NCBI GenBank assembly: GCA_050789255.1
Contig: JBOZRQ010000015.1
Span: 186,001-250,000 of the forward strand
Direction of reading: 5' to 3'
DNA: 64,000 nucleotides
From: JBOZRQ01 sp050789255
GTDB taxonomy: Bacteria > Bacillota > Sulfobacillia > Symbiobacteriales > Symbiobacteriaceae
Shown here in pieces: positions 56,422 through 64,000 of the stretch. The notes beneath the pieces were generated by a model, which ran no database searches, was not told the origin of the DNA, and saw nothing but the letters and a program-made list of their open reading frames with translations. Made by a program: the position numbers and the translations under genes. Position 1 is the stretch's first letter. Each line of letters opens with the position of its first letter.

Positions 56422-57957
56422 ATGAAGGTCGCCGTCTATATCCGCTGGTCCACGGAAGAGCAAGGGGACGGCACCACCCTGGAGGTGCAGGCAGAGGCGT
56501 GCCGGCTCTTCATCCAGTCGCAGGGCTGGCTCTTCCGGGAGGATCTGGTCTTCGTCGACGACGGCTGCTCCGGGGCGACGCTGGAGCGTCCCGGACTCAC
56601 CCGGCTGCGCAAGGCCGTGGCGGCCGGTGCGGTGGACTGCGTGGTGGTCTACAAGCTGGACCGTCTCTCCCGCAGCGTGCTGGACACGGTCACCCTGGTT
56701 TTGCAGGAGTGGGACGGCGTCTGCTCGGTTCGCTCCACCCGGGAGCCAATCGACACCACCTCCCCCACCGGGTCGATCTTCTTTTACATGCTGGCCAGTT
56801 ACGCCGAGTGGGAGCGCAGCATCATCCGGGAGCGCACGCTGTCGGGCAAGATCAAGCGGGCACAGCAGGGCAAGAACCCGGGGTTTACCGCACCTTACGG
56901 CTACGCCCGGGGCGCCGAACCCGGCCAGCTGGTGATCGACGAGGCGGAGGCCCCCGTGGTGCGGCGCATCTACCGGGAGTTCATCGGGGGCAAGGGGATT
57001 CACGCCGTGGCTGCGGGCCTGAACGAGAGCGGCATCCGGCCCCGCCGGGCCGGCCACTGGCGCGGGGAAACGATCGCCAAGATCATCGCGAACCCGGTCT
57101 ACAAGGGGGTCCTGCGCTACGGGTGCAGCTCCCTCGCTACCCGGGCCCAGCGCAGGCAGGCCGGGAGGTTCCGGGTCTTCCACGCCCCCCGCTATGCCAA
57201 CGTGGAGGGCGCCGTCCCGGCGATCGTTCCGCCGGAGGAGTGGGAGCGGGCGCAGCAGGTACGGTCCAGCCGGGCCAACACCCGCGGATACCGAGCCCTG
57301 GGCGCCGACTTCCTGCTGACCGGCATTGCCCGCTGCCGCTGCGGGGCGACCCTGCGGGGCGACGCCCGGCCCACCCGGCGCTTTTACCGCTGCACCGGCG
57401 GCGTGGCGAGCAACCCCAGCCGCTGCGACTGTGCCCTGATGGCGGCCGAGCAGCTCGATGAGGCGGTGCTTGGGCAGGTCCGGGCGCTGCTGGCACCCGC
57501 CAATCGGGCGCTCCTGGAGGCGGGCTGGCGTTCCGAGGTGGAGCGCCGGTCCCTAGTGCTGGAGCAGGAGGCAAGGCAGGTCCGGGATGCGCTGGCGAAG
57601 GTGCAGCGGACTCGAGAGCGCATTGCCGCCGACTACAAGGCCGGCGAGCTCCCCGCCAGGCTCTACGCCGCGCACGCAGACGAGCTGGACCGGGAGGCTG
57701 AGCGGCTGGAGGCTGAGGCCGGGCGCCTCGCCATGGAGATCGCCCGGGGCGGATCGGCGTTCCCAGACCTTTCGGAGGTCGGCGCCCAGATAGACTGCTG
57801 GGACTCCCTGGCGCCCGAGGAGCAGAAGCAACTCCTGCGCCATGTGGTCGCCAAGTGCGAGGTCTACCGGGCGCCGGACGGCAGCCGGGGCGGCCGTGGG
57901 CGCGAGAACCGCAATCCCATTGAGGTGGAATTGCACCTTCGGACCTGCGCATTTTAG
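56422..57957 (+). CDS. Large serine recombinase (site-specific integrase)
   Basis: 511 residues. Resolvase-type catalytic domain: YIRWSTEEQ with active S10, VYKLDRLSR with the arginines, ASYAEWERSIIRERT. Recombinase domain GFTAPYGYARG... IIANPVYKGVLRYG (about 155-240), zinc ribbon with CRCG...CxC (about 300-335), and a coiled coil (about 370-440), the large-serine-integrase layout. Such enzymes move a mobile element at att sites, normally from a gene next to one end of the element. The other end is not identified here. Confidence 0.93.
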   Translation: MKVAVYIRWSTEEQGDGTTLEVQAEACRLFIQSQGWLFREDLVFVDDGCSGATLERPGLTRLRKAVAAGAVDCVVVYKLDRLSRSVLDTVTLVLQEWDGVCSVRSTREPIDTTSPTGSIFFYMLASYAEWERSIIRERTLSGKIKRAQQGKNPGFTAPYGYARGAEPGQLVIDEAEAPVVRRIYREFIGGKGIHAVAAGLNESGIRPRRAGHWRGETIAKIIANPVYKGVLRYGCSSLATRAQRRQAGRFRVFHAPRYANVEGAVPAIVPPEEWERAQQVRSSRANTRGYRALGADFLLTGIARCRCGATLRGDARPTRRFYRCTGGVASNPSRCDCALMAAEQLDEAVLGQVRALLAPANRALLEAGWRSEVERRSLVLEQEARQVRDALAKVQRTRERIAADYKAGELPARLYAAHADELDREAERLEAEAGRLAMEIARGGSAFPDLSEVGAQIDCWDSLAPEEQKQLLRHVVAKCEVYRAPDGSRGGRGRENRNPIEVELHLRTCAF

Positions 57958-58035
57958 CCATCGGTGCCATGCGGAGCCGGCGCGAGGGGAGTAGAATCGT
58001 TGTTATCCCATGCGTGATCGGAGGAGCTGCACAAG

Positions 58036-58434
58036 ATGGCCAAGCTGACAGACGCTATGAAGCAGATGATCGCCACGCAGCAGTGCTTTATCGGCACCGT
58101 CAGTCCCGACGGCATGCCCAATGTGGCGCCCAAGCGCTCCACCCGGGTCCTCGACGACGAGACCCTGGTCTTCAACGAGGGCACCGGCCGCCAGACCTAC
58201 AGCAACCTGGTGAGCGGCTCCAAGGTCGCCATCGCCGTCGTCAACCGTGACGAGATGGACGGCTATCGCTTCGTCGGGACGGCCACGGTGCACCAGTCCG
58301 GCCCGGTCTACGAGGCGGCGGCAGCCATGGCTGTGCAGTCCGGCAGGGCGGCGCCCAAGGCCGCAGTGACCGTGAAGATCGATGGGATCTACAGCCTGAA
58401 GCCGGGCCCGACTGCAGGGACCCAAATTGCATAA
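58036..58434 (+). CDS. Pyridoxamine 5'-phosphate oxidase-family flavoprotein
   Basis: 132 residues with the split-barrel FMN-binding fold: FIGTVSPDGMPNVAPKRSTR, FNEGTGRQTYSNLVSGSKVAIAV and a YRFVGTATVHQSG strand. Members of this family reduce small electrophiles or bind flavin or heme; PdxH itself is larger. The substrate is unknown. ATG 58036 follows GATCGGAGGAGC. Ends in a perfect terminator. Confidence 0.85.
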   Translation: MAKLTDAMKQMIATQQCFIGTVSPDGMPNVAPKRSTRVLDDETLVFNEGTGRQTYSNLVSGSKVAIAVVNRDEMDGYRFVGTATVHQSGPVYEAAAAMAVQSGRAAPKAAVTVKIDGIYSLKPGPTAGTQIA

Positions 58435-58440
58435 ATCACA

Positions 58441-58473
58441 AGGGGGTCCATCCAACCGGATGGACCCCCTTTT
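58441..58473 (+). terminator. Terminator after PPOX gene
   Basis: AGGGGGTCCATCC-AACC-GGATGGACCCCCT followed by TTT: textbook intrinsic terminator. Confidence 0.93.
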
Positions 58474-58509
58474 GTGATAGATAGAACAAGTCGAGAAGGA
58501 GAGGGCAAC

Positions 58510-59352
58510 ATGCAAGAAAGAGGCAGCAATCGGGACATCGCATCCTTGAAAGAGACTGCCCGACTAGTGCGCCGCGACATCGTCGAGATGACTCACGCCG
58601 CCGGATCGGGCCACCCCGGGGGCTCGCTGTCAGCCGTGGAGCTGATGGTCGGGCTGTATTTCTCCGAGATGCGCCACAATCCGGGGAACCCGGGGTGGGC
58701 CGAGCGCGATCGGTTCATTCTGTCGAAGGGTCACGCCAACCCGGTGCTCTATTCGGTTCTGGCCAGAGCGGGGTACTTTCCCACGGAGGAGCTCCTTACC
58801 CTCCGGAAGTTCGGGAGCCGGCTTCAGGGCCATCCACACAGCCTGAAGACCCCGGGCGTTGAGGTTTCGACCGGATCGCTGGGGCAGGGGCTTTCGATTG
58901 CCAACGGCATGGCGCTCGGCGCCCGCATGCGGGGCCAGGACTGCAGGTTCTACACGCTGATGGGGGACGGCGAACTGCAGGAGGGCTCGGTCTGGGAAGC
59001 GGTTATGAGCGCCGGTCACTACAAGCTGGACACGGTCTGCGCCCTGGTCGACTACAACGACCTGCAGATTGACGGCTCCGTGGAGTCGGTCATGGGCATC
59101 GCCCCCCTGGCTGATAAATGGACAGCGTTCCGGTGGCACGTCATCAACATAGACGGACATGACCTGAATCAAGTCCTGGATGCCTATGAAGAGGCCCGCC
59201 GGACCAAGGGCAAGCCGAGCGTAATCATCGCCAAGACGATCAAGGGCAAGGGCATCTCCTTCATGGAGAACGTGGCTGGCTGGCACGGCACCGCCCCGAA
59301 CCAGCAGCAGTTGGAGAAGGCTTTGAACGAACTGGAGGGTGCGGCGAAATGA
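58510..59352 (+). CDS. Transketolase, N-terminal (TPP-binding) subunit
   Basis: 280 residues from ATG at 58510 behind GAAGGAGAGG. N-terminal half of transketolase: AGSGHPGGSLSAVELMVGLY, LSKGHANPVLYSVLARAGY, and the TPP motif MGDGELQEGSVWEAVMSAGH ... DYNDLQIDG. Works with the next gene in a split transketolase that transfers two-carbon units between sugar phosphates. Overlaps it by 4 bp (ATGA), a coupled pair. Confidence 0.95.
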   Translation: MQERGSNRDIASLKETARLVRRDIVEMTHAAGSGHPGGSLSAVELMVGLYFSEMRHNPGNPGWAERDRFILSKGHANPVLYSVLARAGYFPTEELLTLRKFGSRLQGHPHSLKTPGVEVSTGSLGQGLSIANGMALGARMRGQDCRFYTLMGDGELQEGSVWEAVMSAGHYKLDTVCALVDYNDLQIDGSVESVMGIAPLADKWTAFRWHVINIDGHDLNQVLDAYEEARRTKGKPSVIIAKTIKGKGISFMENVAGWHGTAPNQQQLEKALNELEGAAK

Positions 59353-60293
59353 CGAGACCGATCAAGCTGGCCAGAGACGGCTTTGGCGAAGGGCTGATCG
59401 CCCTTGGCGCCTCGAATCCCGATGTCGTGGTGTTCGACGCCGACCTTTCCAAGTCGACCCGCACCAACTGGTTCTCGGACAAGTTCCCCGACCGCTTCTT
59501 TGACATGGGGATTGCGGAACAGGACATGGTGGCCACCGCCGGCGGCATCAGCCTGATGGGGAAGATCCCCTTCGTGGCTACCTACGGGACCTTCGTGGCG
59601 GGCCGGGCCTGGGACCAGATCCGGACGACTATATGCTACAGCAAGCTGAACGTAAAGATTGCGGGCTGCCACGGCGGCATTTCGGTGGGCGCTGACGGCG
59701 CCACCCACCAGGCCCTGGAGGATGTCGCCACCATGCGGGTGCTCCCTGAGATGACCGTCGTCGTTCCCTGCGACGCCATTGAGACCCGCAAGGCGACCAT
59801 CGCCGGCGCGGCAATGGAGGGGCCGTTCTACTTCCGGTTCGGACGGGAAGCCGTTCCGATCGTGACCACGGAGGAGACCCCGTTCGAGATCGGCAAGGCG
59901 CTGACCATGCGCGAGGGGGATGATATCACCGTGATCGCCAACGGCCCGATGGTCGCCGAGGCGCTCGACGCTGCCGAGGAGATGGCCGGGGTTGGCGTCA
60001 GCGTCCGGGTGATCAACATGCACACGGTCAAGCCGCTTGACACCGATGCGATCCTGAAGGCGGCTCGGGAGACCGGCGCCGTAATCACGATGGAGGAGCA
60101 CAGCGTCATCGGCGGCCTGGGCGGCGCGGTGGCGGAGTTCTTGAGCCAGAACTGCCCCGTGCCCATGAAGCTGATCGGCACCCAGGACCGGTTCGGTGAG
60201 TCCGGTGAGCCCGCCGAGCTGCTGCAGGCCTTCGGCCTGACGGCGGCGCACCTGGTTGAGGCGATCAAGGCGCTCCTCGCGAAGAAGGCATAA
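59349..60293 (+). CDS. Transketolase, C-terminal subunit
   Basis: 314 residues: pyrimidine-binding half with FDMGIAEQDMVATAGGISLM and the C-terminal transketolase domain (VKPLDTDAILKAARETGAVI, TMEEHSVIGGLGGAVAEFL). Completes the active site together with the N-terminal subunit. Split transketolases are common in Clostridia and thermophiles. Cotranscribed with the preceding gene. Confidence 0.95.
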   Translation: MTRPIKLARDGFGEGLIALGASNPDVVVFDADLSKSTRTNWFSDKFPDRFFDMGIAEQDMVATAGGISLMGKIPFVATYGTFVAGRAWDQIRTTICYSKLNVKIAGCHGGISVGADGATHQALEDVATMRVLPEMTVVVPCDAIETRKATIAGAAMEGPFYFRFGREAVPIVTTEETPFEIGKALTMREGDDITVIANGPMVAEALDAAEEMAGVGVSVRVINMHTVKPLDTDAILKAARETGAVITMEEHSVIGGLGGAVAEFLSQNCPVPMKLIGTQDRFGESGEPAELLQAFGLTAAHLVEAIKALLAKKA

Positions 60294-60360
60294 GAAAGGA
60301 TTCACCCCTCCCCCCGTTGTATACACGGCGGTGATACTATTGTGGAGGGGGTTGCGAAGC

Positions 60361-60921
60361 ATGAGCAAAACGGAGTTGTCACCCGAACAACGTGACGAAC
60401 TTCTCCGAGCGCTGGAAGCCCGTTTCAAGAAGAACATGAGCCGCCATAAGGGCCTTGCGTGGGCCAACGTACAAGCGAAGCTGGAAGCTCAACCTGCAAA
60501 GCTGTGGTCGCTCAGCGAAATGGAGAGAACCGGCGGCGAACCGGACGTTATTGGCTACGATGAGGCCACCGGCGAGTACGTCTTTTGTGATTGCTCAGCG
60601 GAAAGCCCTGCGGGCCGTAGAAATGCGTGTTACGACCGTGAGGCTCAGGAGAATCGCAAGGAACATGCTCCAGCGAATAATGCGATGGATATGGCGGCAG
60701 CCATGGGTATTGAGCTCTTAACAGAAGAGCAATATCGCGAGTTACAGAAGCTGGGAAACTTCGATACAAAAACGTCGAGCTGGGTGCAAACACCCTCTGA
60801 TATTCGGCGACTCGGAGGCGCCCTCTTTTGTGATCGCCGCTATAACACGGTGTTCGTCTATCACAACGGTGCGCCCTCTTACTATGGCGCCAGAGGGTTC
60901 CGTGGCTCGCTGAGGGTCTAG
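60361..60921 (+). CDS. DUF4256-family protein
   Basis: 186 residues from ATG at 60361 behind GGAGGGGG (in-frame codons upstream lack a ribosome site). Strongly matches the DUF4256 pattern: GGEPDVIGYDEATGEYVFCD, CSAESPAGRRNACYDREAQ, NFDTKTSSWVQTP and a GARGFRGSLRV end. Soluble, with several conserved Asp/Glu and one Cys. Family function unknown. Ends in a bidirectional terminator shared with the converging gene. Confidence 0.88.
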   Translation: MSKTELSPEQRDELLRALEARFKKNMSRHKGLAWANVQAKLEAQPAKLWSLSEMERTGGEPDVIGYDEATGEYVFCDCSAESPAGRRNACYDREAQENRKEHAPANNAMDMAAAMGIELLTEEQYRELQKLGNFDTKTSSWVQTPSDIRRLGGALFCDRRYNTVFVYHNGAPSYYGARGFRGSLRV

Positions 60922-60928
60922 GTATTGC

Positions 60929-60960
60929 AAAAGGAGGCCATCGTCGGATGGCCTCCTTTT
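60929..60960. terminator. Bidirectional terminator
   Basis: AAAAGGAGGCCATC-GTCG-GATGGCCTCCTTTT perfect stem between converging genes; T/A runs flank both sides. Confidence 0.93.
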
Positions 60961-60961
60961 C

Positions 60962-63589
60962 CTATAGCTGGACCGCCTCAAGCCCGTCCGGCGTGATGCC
61001 CAGGAGCAGGGCCGCTCCGGCCTGCACGTACGGGATGCCCTCGACTCGGATGGCGCTTGCGGTGCCGCCGGTGGCGATCCACGTCATGTTCTTCCCAAGC
61101 CACTGCTGGATCAGGTCACGCTCCCGGGGGTCTGTGAACTGCGTCGGCAGGTGTGCGCCCACCATGACCACCCGTTTCACCGCCGGGTCAGAGGCGGTGC
61201 GCTCCAGCAGGGCCTTCAGGTCCTGGAGCTGCTGGAAGCCGGCGATGCGCAGGCTCCCCTCCCCCGTGTTCAGCAGCACGAAGCGGGTCCCATTGTGGTC
61301 AACGCTCTGCAGCCGGTCCGACACGGTGCGTGGATTCAAGATGACCTCCGCGCCGGCGGCGGTGGCAAGCTTGCGGCTCGCTTCGTCCGCGATGATCGCC
61401 ACCTTAGCAGCGCCGGGCTTGAGGGACTTGCCGGGCGCCAGCAGGAGCGGATCCTGCGGGGGCGCTGTCCTGGTCACGGCGGGGAGCGGGACCTTGCTGA
61501 TCACCTGCATGTCCGAGAACTGCAGCTCGCCGCTGTACTGGCGGGACGCCGTGGTCTCCACGGGGTAGATGCGACTGAGGCTCGCCGTGCCCGCCGGCAG
61601 GGCGATCTCCACGTAGCGCCAGCCCGTCCAGGTGACCTGGCGGGCCAGGTCGAGGGTGGTGGCCCGCCCCTTGGCGTCCAGCACCACGGCTCGGAGCCAG
61701 GCGCCCTTGCCGTCGCCCTTGACCCAGAGGCCCAGCCGTTCGGGCGCCCCCGGCAGGGCCACAGGCGCCTTGGGGTCGGCGTAGGCGGCCCGGTTGCTGC
61801 TACCGGCGCCGAAGTGGTAGGTGAGCTTGATGCCCTTGCCCTTGTAGCCCTGCACGGCGGTGATGGCGCCGCCCACCGTGGCCGGGTACTTGCTGAAGTT
61901 CCAGGGTCCGGTGAATCCATCCACGGCGGTGGTGGTCGTGCCGGCGGCCACCGCCACGGCGGTCCGCTTGCCCTGCACATCCACCTCGATCAGGCCGGAG
62001 CCCTCCTTGATCGGGGTGACGCTGAAGTAGCCGTCGTTCTGTGGCAGTACCTTCAGCCAGTTCTGGTCGTAGGTCAGCTTCACATCGGGGGTCTCGATGG
62101 GGGCGCTGTAACCCTGTCCGTCGTAACCGACGATGCGGAACCAGCCGGGGCGCCCGGGCACCAGCCTAAGCCCGGTGGGGTCGGGTTCGATGCGCTCCAG
62201 GGCGCCGAGCACGGTCATCGTGATCTCACCGACCGCCTGCCCTGCCTGCGCCCCCACCTTCGCCGTGCCGGGAAGAATCCCGACGAACGCCCCGTCGCCG
62301 GTCAGCATGCCGGTGATCGTCTGCGGGGCTCGCCACGTCACTTTGCCCGGTGCGACAGGTGCATGGGTCTCATCAAAAGCGGCTACGGTCAGGGTGCGGG
62401 TCAGGCCCGGGAAGGTGCGGCCGGAGCCCAGCAGGGTAGCCAAGCTCAGCCGGGTGGGCTTGCCGCTGCCCGGCGCCGCAAAGATCCCGACCCCGTTGGG
62501 AATGCGCCGCTCCTCGCCGTCGGACGGGGCGTTGATGACCGACAGCCCGCCCCCGGGCGCCGTCCGGGCGACCAGGGTGGTGGAGCCGCCGCCGTCGAGC
62601 TCCAGGGCGTTGGCGGCGCCCAGGCTCTGCATCAGGGCGCCGAACTGGTACAGGGTCAGCCCCCCGCTCTCCTCGGAGCGTCCGTCCACCGCCAGCAGGA
62701 GCATGCGTCGGCCATCCGCCGAGAAGCCGACGCCGCTGCGGGGGCCGGTCTTCTTGTCATCGAGGGGTTCCAGCTTGTTCTCCTTCACCATGACCGCCAG
62801 GCCGCCCACAGCAAACTGCAGGTCGGGGTTGACGCTGTAGCTCACGGTGACCGGGTCGCCCACCTTCAGGCCTGCTAGCCGGTCGGCGCCCTCCTCCCGC
62901 CCCACCAGGACCAGGGTGTCCGGGCCGATCGCCCCGGTGGTGATCTGCGTGGAGACGGACGCGACCTTGCCGCTCCGGATGATCACCTCCCGGGCCCGGT
63001 TGGCGCCGAAGGCGGCGCCCTGCCGGGTGGCGGTCCAGAGCGGTGTGTAGAGCCCGATGCCGCCGTCGGGCACGGTGTACTTGTTCATGCTGGCGAGGGG
63101 ATGGCGCCCGGTGGGCAGGTTGACGGTGCCCACGAGGGCGGCCTGCATCACCTGGCCGAGGCGGTCCTTGCCCACACCGGCGGCGTTCCAGCCATCCGGC
63201 GCCGACTTGAGCACCTGCCCGCCCTGGACTTCGATGCCCAGGGGCTGCTTGGTGTTGTTGATGTCAAAGAAGTCACCGTTGATGGCGGCGATCGCACCGG
63301 CGCGTCCGGCGATCTCCGAGAGCCGCTGTGCGGCGGTGACGGCTGGAGCGGTGACGAGGTCAGCGTAGGTGCCGGGCTGGGTCAGGTCGACCTCTAGCAG
63401 GTAGCCTCGGACCCAGCCGCCCGGGTAGAGCCGGTCGAAGGTGGTCATGCTGACGCCGGGCGCCAGCGGCGTCACTTGCTGTGAGGCGAGAATGCTGGCC
63501 GGCGCCGTGGCAGCAACAGCTGGGGCTACCGGGGCGCCGACCAAGGCCAGTGCAAGGGCGGGTGCGAACAAAAACCTAAGTGAGCGCAA
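60962..63589 (-). CDS. Secreted phosphodiester glycosidase-type protein (NAGPA domain)
   Basis: 875 residues. Signal peptide (FLFAPALALALVGAPVAPAVA). N-terminal phosphodiester glycosidase domain (about 40-370) with AINGDFFDI, GVGFSADGRRMLLLAVDGRS and ALELDGGGSTTLV, the fold of human NAGPA and bacterial YxiE/DUF2233-type exoproteins. Then Ig-like beta domains (PGKVTWRAPQTITGML, GPWNFSKYPATVGGAITAVQ, a CBM-like strand set near 575-680) and a C-terminal alpha/beta segment (VVMVGAHLPTQFTDPRERDL) that resembles part of a calcineurin-type phosphoesterase. Probably a cell-surface hydrolase of unknown substrate. ATG 63589. Confidence 0.85.
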   Translation of the reverse strand: MRSLRFLFAPALALALVGAPVAPAVAATAPASILASQQVTPLAPGVSMTTFDRLYPGGWVRGYLLEVDLTQPGTYADLVTAPAVTAAQRLSEIAGRAGAIAAINGDFFDINNTKQPLGIEVQGGQVLKSAPDGWNAAGVGKDRLGQVMQAALVGTVNLPTGRHPLASMNKYTVPDGGIGLYTPLWTATRQGAAFGANRAREVIIRSGKVASVSTQITTGAIGPDTLVLVGREEGADRLAGLKVGDPVTVSYSVNPDLQFAVGGLAVMVKENKLEPLDDKKTGPRSGVGFSADGRRMLLLAVDGRSEESGGLTLYQFGALMQSLGAANALELDGGGSTTLVARTAPGGGLSVINAPSDGEERRIPNGVGIFAAPGSGKPTRLSLATLLGSGRTFPGLTRTLTVAAFDETHAPVAPGKVTWRAPQTITGMLTGDGAFVGILPGTAKVGAQAGQAVGEITMTVLGALERIEPDPTGLRLVPGRPGWFRIVGYDGQGYSAPIETPDVKLTYDQNWLKVLPQNDGYFSVTPIKEGSGLIEVDVQGKRTAVAVAAGTTTTAVDGFTGPWNFSKYPATVGGAITAVQGYKGKGIKLTYHFGAGSSNRAAYADPKAPVALPGAPERLGLWVKGDGKGAWLRAVVLDAKGRATTLDLARQVTWTGWRYVEIALPAGTASLSRIYPVETTASRQYSGELQFSDMQVISKVPLPAVTRTAPPQDPLLLAPGKSLKPGAAKVAIIADEASRKLATAAGAEVILNPRTVSDRLQSVDHNGTRFVLLNTGEGSLRIAGFQQLQDLKALLERTASDPAVKRVVMVGAHLPTQFTDPRERDLIQQWLGKNMTWIATGGTASAIRVEGIPYVQAGAALLLGITPDGLEAVQL

Positions 63590-63670
63590 GATGCGTAGTC
63601 CTCCTCGGGGGCTGATCTCAGCTTCCCTAAGATTAGACGCATGCTTATAAGATTGAGTTGCAAACAGAAA

Positions 63671-63691
63671 CCCCAGCCAACGCGGCTGGGG
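63671..63691 (-). terminator. Terminator after MATE gene
   Basis: CCCCAGCC-GCGTT-GGCTGGGG stem-loop on the minus strand, followed by TTTCTGTTT. Confidence 0.88.
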
Positions 63692-63701
63692 TCAGGCTAT
63701 G

Positions 63702-64000
63702 TCAGGCCAGTTCGGCTACGGCCGGTGTGGCGACGCTTCGGCGCCAACGGCCGGTCAGGTAATAGGCCCAGTTGAGCAGCAGGCCCGCCCCGCCGCTCAG
63801 TGCGATACCCAGCCAGATTCCCTGGGCGCCGAGCTGCGTGGAGAGGTACCAGGCGAGCGGAATCTTCAGCACCCACTGGGTGACCACCGTAATCGCCAGC
63901 GACGGCATGGTGTCGCCGGCGCCCTGCATCACGCCGCCCAGGGCCATCATCACAGCCATCGGCACGTAAGAGAGGCCGACAATCAGCAGGTAGCCGCTGC
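63702..64000 (-). CDS. MATE-family efflux transporter (C-terminal part, cut by window)
   Basis: About 98 codons of the C-terminus are in the window, starting inside a SGYLLIVGLSYVPMAVMMAL segment that runs on past 64000. The MATE feature GGVMQGAGDTMPS(L) is present, followed by two more hydrophobic segments and a basic tail (GRWRRSVATPAVAELA). Would export drugs or metabolites against a Na or proton gradient. The N-terminal ten helices lie outside the window. Confidence 0.88.
   Translation of the reverse strand, partial: SGYLLIVGLSYVPMAVMMALGGVMQGAGDTMPSLAITVVTQWVLKIPLAWYLSTQLGAQGIWLGIALSGGAGLLLNWAYYLTGRWRRSVATPAVAELA

Noticed and set aside
55858..57957. Continuation of the subtilase after the recombinase gene
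   Set aside because: Looked for GIDYTHPDL-like sequence, catalytic His or GTSMA motifs after 57957; the 78 bp up to the PPOX gene contain none, and later genes are clear housekeeping ones.
61151..62878. A 575-codon plus-strand frame opposite the NAGPA-type gene
   Set aside because: Antisense of a well supported secreted protein; same low-complexity signature as other shadows.

Overview
The window looks like a high-GC, endospore-forming Firmicute. Evidence for sporulation: a complete GerA/GerB/GerC germinant-receptor operon with a sigma-G-like promoter, a CotH-type spore coat kinase, a SpoIIE-type phosphatase, and two sigma-K-like promoters in front of unknown low-complexity proteins. A T-box leader, AGGAGG-type ribosome sites, frequent GTG/TTG starts and TATAAT/TTGACA promoters also fit Firmicutes. 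High GC plus this gene mix is reminiscent of Symbiobacterium; that assignment is recollection, not a computed result.

Layout, left half. 1-3032 (-): MoxR/BchI-like AAA ATPase and the truncated partner gene that follows it. 3144-4214 (-): CotH kinase. 4351-9847: CDF metal exporter, NUDIX hydrolase, MFS transporter, a secreted tyrosinase-like protein and an AhpD-like protein. 9990-13186 (-): multi-cluster ferredoxin protein and a chemoreceptor. 13334-18824 (-): SecDF, HD-domain protein, signal peptidase I, a small P-loop protein, PP2C/SpoIIE-type phosphatase and an XRE regulator. 19013-24754: a 76-residue orphan, then a sugar operon (PHP hydrolase, GH4 6-phospho-glycosidase, YdjC/ChbG deacetylase, fused EIICBA PTS permease) that reads as uptake and breakdown of an amino-sugar or beta-linked disaccharide, and a Lys/Glu-rich lipoprotein. 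24929-29271 (+): gerA-gerB-gerC plus a small two-helix gene resembling a receptor D subunit.

Right half. 29268-36560: TPR proteins, YitT, a stalk-domain protein, a DapA-family aldolase, TatA and a HAMP-less chemoreceptor. 36557-41702 (-): gltX under a T-box, a GNAT, mccB-mccA (reverse transsulfuration) and a glycerophosphodiesterase. 41933-46800 (+): a LysR regulator followed by three tandem paralogous membrane proteins of unknown function. 46834-51186 (-): acyl-CoA dehydrogenase and split methylmalonyl-CoA mutase with MeaB, two transcription units that carry the same operator-like site just upstream of their first genes. 51306-55687: the most novel stretch, three tandem small Ala/Pro/Asn-rich paralogs (-), two divergent GNATs, and a five-gene operon of unknown proteins (-). 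Sigma-K-like promoters precede the paralog array and the five-gene operon, so the region is a candidate late mother-cell, spore-surface locus. 55854-57957 (+): a subtilase gene cut off at its catalytic Asp motif, followed 40 bp later by a large serine recombinase, an arrangement like developmentally excised elements. 58036-64000: PPOX flavoprotein, split transketolase, DUF4256 protein, phosphodiester glycosidase-type exoprotein and the C-terminus of a MATE transporter.

No rRNA, tRNA or CRISPR array was recognised. Most long open frames opposite real genes are GC-driven shadows and are left out.
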